From CAZUHB01 sp964620445 (GTDB lineage Bacteria; Planctomycetota; B15-G4; CAYZWU01), in contig CAZUHB010000001.1 of assembly GCA_964620445.1 (NCBI GenBank), positions 196,652 through 260,651 on the forward strand: DNA of 64,000 nucleotides, in the 5' to 3' direction. The position numbers and the translations under genes are program-made. The notes under the pieces are model-generated. The model saw only the letters and a program-made list of their open reading frames with translations. It had not been told where the DNA came from and searched no databases. Position 1 is the first letter of the stretch, and the number at the start of each line of letters is the position of its first letter. This document shows, one piece after another, positions 58,090 through 64,000 of the stretch.

Positions 58090-59645
58090 CAATTACCCGC
58101 CTTTCGCGCGCCGTTCCGGCAGGGTGCCCCACCGTTCCGGTGGAGTGCCGTGTAGGTGAGGCACAGAAATCGCCTGGTTTGCGCGGTGAGCCGGACGGGT
58201 TGGGCGATGCGCACACCGGCCACCCAGATGATCTCGTTGCCATGGCAGACGAGAGGGATCGAATCGCGCTTTTCGGCGGGGATCTTCGCGTCGATGAGGA
58301 AGGACTTGAGTTTTTTCCGGCCCGGTGCGCCGATCGGCGCGAAGGTATCGCCCGGCCGGCGCGTGCGGATCGAGAGACGTTCGCCGACCTGGTCGGCGTC
58401 GATGATTTCCCTTGTTCGTGAACGGCTCGTCCGCGGCTGCCGGGCGTTGGCGGGATCTTCGTGGACAGCGGCTCTGATCCGGCTGCCGTTTGGCAGCGTG
58501 CACTCGCCCGGCACCGTGAGGATCACCTGGTCGGGCAGTTCCAGCCGGTCCTGCTCCCCGTCGTGCTCGATCACGAGAGCATTCCCCGTGCGGCGCAGGA
58601 TCAGGCCGCGGCCGAGTGCCCACTGCTTGCTTCCTGACCGGTCGCCGACCGACGCGTTGATGGTGCGAAAGGTGCGCTGCTTGATCGGGACCTGGCGCGG
58701 GGCGAGCCTGAGAGCCGCCCGTCGTAAAAAGGCGAAGCGCATCATGTCGGGCCACCGGACAAAACGGTCGAGGTCGCACGTGATTCGAGCGAGGGGCGCC
58801 TGGAGACCCGATTCATGTCCGATCAGGCTGTCGGCCGCGCGGTCGAGGCTGGTATGAATGGCGCGGCTCAGATCGGCGATGTCGCAGAGCGTCGCGGTGA
58901 TGCCGCAAGATGTCGCGGTGATGCCGGCTTCTCCGCCCGGTTCAGCCTGCGTGAGACGGGGAAGGAGACGGAGACGGATCCGGTTCCGCCCGAAGAGGAT
59001 CTCCTCGTTCGTGCGGTCCCGGCGGAACGGCTGGCCGCGATCGGCCAGGTAACGCTCGAGTTCGCCGCGCCCGAAGGCGAGCAGCGGCCGGGCCACGAGC
59101 ACCGACGAATCCCACTGGAGATGCCGCCAGGGGCGGATCCCGGCGAGCCCCCAGTAGCCGGCGCGCCGCATGAAGCGGGCAAGAACCGTTTCCGCCTGGT
59201 CGTTCCTGTTGTGTGCCGTGAGGACGAGGGGCGCCTTCAGGCCGAGGGCGGCTTCATGAAGGACACGGTAACGCTCGGTGCGCGCCCAGGCTTCGGTCGC
59301 GCCCGCGGTCAGTCCTGCCGGCGGCGAGAGGCGTTCCGACCGGAATTCGAAGCCGAGGTCTGCCGCGAGAGCTCCGGCGGCGGCTTCGTCCCCGTCCGAG
59401 TCGGCGCCGCGGAGACCGTGGTTGACATGAAGGGCGATGATTGGCGCGCGCCGTTCGATTTCGCGGAGCAGGCAGCAGAGCGCCGTGGAGTCGCAGCCGG
59501 CCGAGAGCGCCGCGATCCATGGCCCGTTCTTCGCGCTTTCCGGCTCATTCACGCGGGACAGGAGCGAGTCGAGGCCCTGCTCGAATCGGACTCTCAGGGG
59601 GGGGCAAGATCCGGTGGCATCCAATCTCTTTTTTTTCATGGTCAC
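58089..59645 (-). CDS. tilS: tRNA(Ile)-lysidine synthase
   Basis: TilS changes C34 of tRNA-Ile(CAU) to lysidine, essential for decoding AUA. The 518-residue protein has the PP-loop ATPase region (SAGCDS at 48-53; the usual first Gly is Ala), HVNHGLRGADSDGDE, AHNRNDQAETVL and the GRNRIRLRLLPRL anticodon-region motif. A C-terminal domain (~395-500) carries RRPGDTFAPIGAPGRKKLKSFLIDAKIP. An in-frame 21-base duplication gives GITATSC/GITATLC near residues 241-254. Confidence 0.93.
   Translation of the reverse strand: MTMKKKRLDATGSCPPLRVRFEQGLDSLLSRVNEPESAKNGPWIAALSAGCDSTALCCLLREIERRAPIIALHVNHGLRGADSDGDEAAAGALAADLGFEFRSERLSPPAGLTAGATEAWARTERYRVLHEAALGLKAPLVLTAHNRNDQAETVLARFMRRAGYWGLAGIRPWRHLQWDSSVLVARPLLAFGRGELERYLADRGQPFRRDRTNEEILFGRNRIRLRLLPRLTQAEPGGEAGITATSCGITATLCDIADLSRAIHTSLDRAADSLIGHESGLQAPLARITCDLDRFVRWPDMMRFAFLRRAALRLAPRQVPIKQRTFRTINASVGDRSGSKQWALGRGLILRRTGNALVIEHDGEQDRLELPDQVILTVPGECTLPNGSRIRAAVHEDPANARQPRTSRSRTREIIDADQVGERLSIRTRRPGDTFAPIGAPGRKKLKSFLIDAKIPAEKRDSIPLVCHGNEIIWVAGVRIAQPVRLTAQTRRFLCLTYTALHRNGGAPCRNGARKAGN
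58891..58926. repeat. 21-base tandem duplication inside tilS
   Basis: GTCGCGGTGATGCCG occurs at 58891-58905 and again at 58912-58926 (period 21), duplicating seven codons in frame. Confidence 0.8.
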
Positions 59646-59747
59646 CCCGCATCATACCTCGTTCCGATAGATATAGGCGGTTCATAATCGGGTGAGCGGC
59701 GCGGATTTTATGGCTCAAAAGAGGCCCAAAACCATCCGCACGCGGTG

Positions 59748-59777
59748 TTGACCCGGACCGCTCGAGGCACTTACAAT
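59748..59777 (+). promoter_or_regulatory. Promoter for the gap-pgk operon
   Basis: TTGACC (59748-59753) and TACAAT (59772-59777) are 18 bases apart. This predicts a long leader (~130 bases) before gap, with a small GCGGG/CCCGC stem near 59820. The 271-base gap between tilS and gap holds nothing else I can support. Confidence 0.6.
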
Positions 59778-59916
59778 GCCCACTGAGAGGTGTATCGGCC
59801 CGATCGTGCCTTTGGCGGGCCGGATATCCCGCAAGAGCGGTTTTCTCCTTTGCTGGAACAGATCACGTTCAGAAACGATTAACCGATAATTCCATTCAGT
59901 TCGGAGGAACGAAATC

Positions 59917-60921
59917 ATGACAATTCGAATCGGCGTCAATGGCTTCGGCAGGATCGGCAGGATGGTGACCCGTATCATGGAAGGGGACAAGGATTTCGAG
60001 GTCGTGGCGGTCAATGACCTGTCCGACGTGAAGACCCTCGCCCACCTGCTCAAATACGACAGCGCACAGGGTACCTTCAATGGGACCGTGTCGGCTGACG
60101 ACAAGGGGCTCGTGGTGAACGGCCGCGGCGTGCAGGTTTTGTCCGAACGCGATCCGGCCGCCCTGCCCTGGGGCAAGATGGAGGTCGATTTCGTGGTCGA
60201 GGCGACCGGCGTCTTTCGCACGCGCGAACTGATCGCCAAGCACCTCGACGCGGGCGCGCCCAAGGTGCTGCTCACCGTGCCGCCCAAGGACGCGATCGAC
60301 AACCTCATCGTGCTCGGCGTCAACGACGACGAACTGCGCGGTTCGGACAAGATCATCTCCAACGCGTCATGCACGACCAACTGCCTCGCGCCGGTGGCCA
60401 AGGTGCTCAACGACACCTTCGGCATCGAGCACGGTCTCATGTGCACGATTCACGCGTACACCAATGACCAGCGCCTGGCCGACATGGTCCACAAGGACCT
60501 TCGCAGGGCGCGTTCTGCCGCGCAGAACATCATTCCCACAACGACCGGTGCGGCGCGCGCCGTGGGCAAGGTGATCCCCGATCTCAACGGCAAGCTCGAC
60601 GGCTACGCCATGCGTGTTCCCGTGGTGGACGGCTCCGTGGTCGACCTGACGGTGACGCTCAAGAAGACCGCGACCATCGAGAGTGTGAACGGCGCCATGA
60701 AAACCGCGGCCGACGGCCCGATGAAGGGTATCCTCTCCTACGTGGAGGAGCCGATCGTGTCGAGCGACATCATCGGCAACAGCTACTCGTCGATCTTCGA
60801 CTCGCTCTGCACCATGGCCATGGGCGACACCATGGTCAAGATCGTGTCCTGGTACGACAACGAGTGGGGTTACTCGTGCCGCGTGGCCGACCTGATCAAG
60901 AAGTCTCACGCTCTCGGGTAA
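59917..60921 (+). CDS. gap: Glyceraldehyde-3-phosphate dehydrogenase, type I
   Basis: The 334-residue enzyme oxidises glyceraldehyde-3-phosphate in glycolysis. NAD-binding GVNGFGRIGRMVTR is at the N-terminus and the catalytic Cys is in SNASCTTNCLAPV. RVPVVDGSVVDLTV and WYDNEWGYSCRVADL are typical of the C-terminal half. A CGGAGGAACG site precedes ATG 59917. It heads the gap-pgk-rpe-accD group. Confidence 0.98.
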   Translation: MTIRIGVNGFGRIGRMVTRIMEGDKDFEVVAVNDLSDVKTLAHLLKYDSAQGTFNGTVSADDKGLVVNGRGVQVLSERDPAALPWGKMEVDFVVEATGVFRTRELIAKHLDAGAPKVLLTVPPKDAIDNLIVLGVNDDELRGSDKIISNASCTTNCLAPVAKVLNDTFGIEHGLMCTIHAYTNDQRLADMVHKDLRRARSAAQNIIPTTTGAARAVGKVIPDLNGKLDGYAMRVPVVDGSVVDLTVTLKKTATIESVNGAMKTAADGPMKGILSYVEEPIVSSDIIGNSYSSIFDSLCTMAMGDTMVKIVSWYDNEWGYSCRVADLIKKSHALG

Positions 60922-60958
60922 CCGGACCGCGGCAGCAGACGAATCAAGGAGTACGAAA

Positions 60959-62149
60959 GTGGCCAAGCTCAAAGTCACCGATCTCGACGTGAGCGGGAAG
61001 CGGGTGCTGATCCGCGCTGATTTCAATGTTCCCCTCGATGCGAATCTCGCGATCACCGACGACTTGCGGATCCGCGCCGCCCTGCCCACGATCGAGCATG
61101 TGCTCGCCCAGGGCGGCACGCCGGTCCTCATGTCGCACCTGGGGCGGCCCAAGGGCAAAGTGGTCGATACGATGCGGCTCGATCCGGTCGCCGCGCGGCT
61201 CGAGGAGCTACTGGGCGTGCCGGTGCTCAAGCTCGACGAGACCGTGGGTGAAGCGGTCGAGGCCGCCCTGCGCGCGGGCGGCCAGAAGAGGGTCGTCCTT
61301 CTCGAAAACCTGCGTTTCAACGAGGGGGAGACCAAGAATGAGGTTGCCTTCGCCGCGGGACTGGCGCGGCTGGGCGATCTTTTCGTGAACGACGCCTTCG
61401 GGACCGCCCACCGGGCGCACGCGTCGTGCGCGGCCGTGACCGAGCTCTTCCAGCCGGACCGGGCCGCGGCCGGTTTTCTTCTGATGAAGGAGATCGACGT
61501 GTTCGGCAAGATCCTGAGCGAGCCGGACAGGCCGATGGTGGCCGTGCTCGGCGGGGCGAAGGTGGCGGACAAGATCCCGGTGATCGAGAATCTCCTGAAC
61601 GTGGTGGACAAGGTGATCATCGGGGGCGCAATGGCCTACACCTTTCTCGAGGTGATGGGCAGCGGCGTGGGTGCGTCGCGCGTGGAAGCGGAGAGCCGCG
61701 TCCTTGCCGGGGCCGCGCTCGACAAGGCGGCCGAGAAAGGGATCGAGATCCTGTTGCCCGTGGATCACGTCGCGGCGGACTCCTTCGACGAGGGGGCCGA
61801 GTGGCAGGTCGCCTCGGGTGCGATTCCCGAGGGGTGGATGGGGCTCGACATCGGGCCGGCCACGATCGACCTCTACCTCGGCGCGATCACCGAGGCCGGC
61901 ACCGTGCTCTGGAACGGGCCGATGGGGGTCTTCGAGTGGGAGAGCTTCGCGGCCGGTACGCGCGCTCTGGCCGAGGCGTTGGCCGCCGGGTCGTGCACGT
62001 CGGTGGTGGGGGGCGGCGACTCGGCAGCGGCCGTGAAGCGGTTCGGATTGAGCGACCGGTTCACGCACGTGTCCACCGGTGGCGGCGCATCGCTCGAGAT
62101 GATGGAAGGAAAGACCCTCCCGGGGATCGCCGCGCTCTCGGAAAAGTAG
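60959..62149 (+). CDS. pgk: Phosphoglycerate kinase
   Basis: The 396-residue enzyme makes ATP from 1,3-bisphosphoglycerate. Hallmarks are RVLIRADFNVPLDANL, MSHLGRPKGK, LLENLRFNEGETKNEVAFA, and GGGDSAAAVKRFGL near the C-terminus with FTHVSTGGGASLEMMEGKTLPG. The start is GTG 60959 with CAAGGAG nine bases upstream. It lies 37 bases after gap and 47 before rpe. Confidence 0.98.
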   Translation: MAKLKVTDLDVSGKRVLIRADFNVPLDANLAITDDLRIRAALPTIEHVLAQGGTPVLMSHLGRPKGKVVDTMRLDPVAARLEELLGVPVLKLDETVGEAVEAALRAGGQKRVVLLENLRFNEGETKNEVAFAAGLARLGDLFVNDAFGTAHRAHASCAAVTELFQPDRAAAGFLLMKEIDVFGKILSEPDRPMVAVLGGAKVADKIPVIENLLNVVDKVIIGGAMAYTFLEVMGSGVGASRVEAESRVLAGAALDKAAEKGIEILLPVDHVAADSFDEGAEWQVASGAIPEGWMGLDIGPATIDLYLGAITEAGTVLWNGPMGVFEWESFAAGTRALAEALAAGSCTSVVGGGDSAAAVKRFGLSDRFTHVSTGGGASLEMMEGKTLPGIAALSEK

Positions 62150-62196
62150 GCTGGAATCCGGAAAAGAGATCCGGTTCGAAAAGGAATGGTCTGATC

Positions 62197-62880
62197 ATGG
62201 TCGTCATCTCGGCATCGCTGCTGTCGTGCAACTTCGCCCGTTTCGAGGAAGAGATCCGCGCCGTGGAAGAGGCGGGCACCGACTGGATCCATGTGGATGT
62301 GATGGACGGCCATTTCGTCCCGAACATCACGATCGGGCCTCCGATCGTCAAGGCGCTCAAGAAGGTGGCCACCAAGCCGCTCGACGTGCATGTCATGATC
62401 GAGGAGCCGCTCCGCTATGCTGACGATTTCATGGATGCCGGTGCGGATATCTACGTATTTCACGTGGAGGCCAGGGACGACCCGTGGAAGGTGATCGAGA
62501 AGGTTCGCGCGCGCGACAGCGTCAAGGTGGGGATCACTGTCTCGCCCGACACGCCGATCGACAGGATCGCGCCCTATCTTGGTGATGTGGATATGGTTCT
62601 GGTCATGTCGGTCTACCCCGGATTCGGGGGGCAGAAGTTCATCGAGGAGTCGCTCGACCGGGTGCGCTCGCTGCGCGTGGACTACGGTTTTAGCGGCTAC
62701 ATCGAGCTCGACGGCGGAATCAAGACGCACAATGCGGCGAAGGTGGCCGAGGCGGGCGTGAATGTTCTCGTTTCTGGCAGTGGAATCTTCAAAACCGATG
62801 ATCTTCGTGGTACAATTTCCTGCTTGCGAGGTGAGGCTGACATTGCGTTTGAACGGGCTGGGTGGGCGACGAAGAGCTGA
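62197..62880 (+). CDS. rpe: Ribulose-phosphate 3-epimerase
   Basis: The 227-residue enzyme interconverts ribulose-5- and xylulose-5-phosphate. Conserved parts are ISASLLSCNFARFEEEI, HVDVMDGHFVPNITIGP, DVHVMIEEP, VMSVYPGFGGQKFI and IELDGGIKTHNAAKV, with the metal-binding His/Asp residues intact. ATG 62197 is chosen because AAAGGA lies upstream and the protein begins as the family does. The C-terminal ~20 residues (after the usual end) look like an extension. Confidence 0.97.
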   Translation: MVVISASLLSCNFARFEEEIRAVEEAGTDWIHVDVMDGHFVPNITIGPPIVKALKKVATKPLDVHVMIEEPLRYADDFMDAGADIYVFHVEARDDPWKVIEKVRARDSVKVGITVSPDTPIDRIAPYLGDVDMVLVMSVYPGFGGQKFIEESLDRVRSLRVDYGFSGYIELDGGIKTHNAAKVAEAGVNVLVSGSGIFKTDDLRGTISCLRGEADIAFERAGWATKS

Positions 62881-62935
62881 CCCGCCGCGCCGCGGCCGAC
62901 AGGTGAGGGTCGCGCGGTGTCCTGGAGGACGATAA

Positions 62936-63772
62936 ATGGCCTGGATCCGCTCCAAGAAGAAGGACATTCCCGGGGGCTTGTGGCTCAAGTGCCCGGCTTG
63001 CGGCGAGATGATCTACAAGAAGGATCTCGACGCCAGGATGAAGGTCTGCCCCAAGTGCGATTACCATCACACCCTTACCGGGCTCGAGCGGGTCAAGTAC
63101 ACCCTCGACGAGGGCACGGCCGAGGAGATGGCGGCTGATCTGCAGGCCGTGGACCGTCTCGAGTTCGTGGACAAGACCCCTTACCCGGACAAGCTCAAGG
63201 CCACGATGAAGAAGACATCGCGCAACGAGGCGATGTGGATCGGCACGGGCCAGATTCTGGGGCGCGATGTGGCTTTCGGAACGCTCGATTTTTCCTTTCT
63301 CGGCGGGTCGATGGGGTGGGTGGTCGGCGAGAAGGTGGCGATCATCACCGAATTTGCGCGGAAGAACAACCTGCCGCTCATCCTCAGCTCGGCGTCGGGT
63401 GGCGCGCGCATGCACGAGGGCGCGATCTCGCTCATGCAGATGGCCAAGGATTGCGCTGCCCTGGCGCAGCTCGACAGTAACCGGGGGCTTTACATTTCGG
63501 TTCTGGCCAACCCGACCACTGGCGGGGTGACCGCGTCGTGGGCCACTCAGGCCGATGTCGTGCTCGCCGAGCCGGGCGCGCTGATCGGTTTTGCCGGGCC
63601 TCGGGTGATCAAGACCACGCTCATGCAGGACCTGCCCGAGGGATTTCAGCGGTCCGAGTTTCTGCTTCAGAAGGGGCAGATCGACGCGATCGTGCAGCGG
63701 GAGCGGATGCGTGAAACGCTTTTTGCGCTGATGGCCTATTGTCTGGACAGCAACGGGTACAAGAAGGACTAA
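62936..63772 (+). CDS. accD: Acetyl-CoA carboxylase carboxyltransferase subunit beta
   Basis: AccD with AccA transfers the carboxyl group to acetyl-CoA in fatty-acid synthesis. The 278-residue product starts with a four-Cys zinc finger (CPACGEMIYKKDLDARMKVC, then PKC), followed by the carboxyltransferase core: LILSSASGGARMHEGAISLMQM, VLANPTTGGVTASWA, EPGALIGFAGPRVI. The ribosome site TCCTGGAGGA precedes ATG 62936. No accA is present in the window. Confidence 0.97.
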   Translation: MAWIRSKKKDIPGGLWLKCPACGEMIYKKDLDARMKVCPKCDYHHTLTGLERVKYTLDEGTAEEMAADLQAVDRLEFVDKTPYPDKLKATMKKTSRNEAMWIGTGQILGRDVAFGTLDFSFLGGSMGWVVGEKVAIITEFARKNNLPLILSSASGGARMHEGAISLMQMAKDCAALAQLDSNRGLYISVLANPTTGGVTASWATQADVVLAEPGALIGFAGPRVIKTTLMQDLPEGFQRSEFLLQKGQIDAIVQRERMRETLFALMAYCLDSNGYKKD

Positions 63773-63870
63773 TGGAGCCGCCATTGGCCGGCTGGATCCT
63801 TCCCCACGCCCGTCCCTCGCTGGGAGGAGCCAAAATGCGCTCTCGAAATCAGAAAAGCTAAGATTAGGCC

Positions 63871-63898
63871 TTGAATCTTGCCGAAAAGGGCCTATGAT
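63871..63898 (+). promoter_or_regulatory. Promoter for tRNA-Asn
   Basis: TTGAAT (63871-63876) and TATGAT (63893-63898) are 16 bases apart; transcription would begin ~15 bases before the tRNA. It lies in the ~150-base gap after accD. Confidence 0.65.
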
Positions 63899-63918
63899 GT
63901 GACGCTCTTAAAAAATTA

Positions 63919-63994
63919 TCCCCGATAGCTCAATTGGTAGAGCATGCGGCTGTTAACCGCAGTGTTGTAGGTTCAAGTCCTACTCGGGGAGCCA
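63919..63994 (+). tRNA. tRNA-Asn (anticodon GTT), CCA encoded
   Basis: A full cloverleaf: acceptor stem TCCCCGA/TCGGGGA (seven pairs), D arm GCTC/GAGC, anticodon stem TGCGG/CCGCA with loop CTGTTAA, and T arm GTAGG/CCTAC with TTCAAGT. The anticodon GTT is at 63952-63954. The discriminator is G at 63991, followed by encoded CCA (63992-63994). Confidence 0.97.
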
Positions 63995-64000
63995 AAGATA

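Noticed and set aside
63919..64000. tRNA-Asn as an integration site for a mobile element
   Set aside because: The window ends six bases after the tRNA, and no integrase or repeated tRNA 3' end is visible on the left side.

Overview
This is a GC-rich chromosomal window (about 60% GC by eye) from a Gram-negative (diderm) bacterium. It carries a Kdo transferase for LPS, a type II secretion/pseudopilin operon with a secretin, a Tat component and lipoproteins. The housekeeping genes are bacterial throughout (SecA, SerS, DnaK, S21, TilS, AccD). The mix of an FHA-domain Ser/Thr kinase, a Gld-type ABC exporter with a DUF4340 partner, an Mrp/Mbh-type antiporter module and several large secreted proteins of unknown function recalls PVC-like or neighbouring candidate phyla (Planctomycetes, Hydrogenedentota, Sumerlaeota). 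I cannot assign a phylum from this window alone. I see no insertion sequence, phage, CRISPR array or rRNA.

Layout. 1-12.2 kb: the end of secA, waaA, metK with an AhcY-like protein whose active site is altered, a lone pseudopilin, a secreted protein, sucCD, tatA, a polyprenyl diphosphate synthase, a FolD homologue with changed catalytic residues, and a rhomboid protease. 12.3-15.7 kb: a large secreted protein and serS. 15.8-26.9 kb (minus strand): one type II secretion operon read as gspD-gspE-gspF-(1036-residue protein)-gspG-gspH-gspI-gspJ, driven by a good promoter at 26994-27022. 26.9-28.15 kb: the largest gene-poor stretch, with a probable small transcript (71-residue ORF or structured RNA) ending in a textbook terminator. 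28.15-36.0 kb: an Mrp/Mbh-like membrane module (E, F, G, MbhD-like, B, C, then three antiporter-like D subunits and two small membrane proteins). 36.3-41 kb: ptsN, rpsU, rpiB, a fused threonylcarbamoyl-AMP synthase/phosphatase, and a two-component pair. 41-47 kb: a membrane glycosyltransferase, an FlgO-like lipoprotein and dnaK. 47.1-52.2 kb: a Gld-type ABC exporter operon. 52.2-56.6 kb (minus): yggS, an FHA-Ser/Thr kinase, yggU and purN. 56.9-64 kb: a BamB-like beta-propeller, tilS, gap-pgk-rpe-accD and tRNA-Asn.

How it works together. Central metabolism is represented by glycolysis (gap, pgk), pentose phosphate (rpe, rpiB), the TCA cycle (sucCD), one-carbon and purine metabolism (folD-like, purN), methyl-donor metabolism (metK) and lipid precursors (accD, polyprenyl synthase). 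The envelope is served by SecA, TatA, the type II secretion operon, the Gld-type exporter, the Mrp-like cation/proton module and WaaA.

The best candidates for new biology are the AhcY-like protein beside metK, the 1036-residue protein built into the secretion operon (an apparently inactive peptidase-like domain where minor assembly genes would be expected), the three-antiporter Mrp/Mbh module with two uncharacterised small subunits, the FolD homologue lacking the catalytic lysine, and the small transcript at 27.5-27.8 kb. A scattered set of 16-21 bp tandem duplications at gene boundaries is a further genome-level curiosity.
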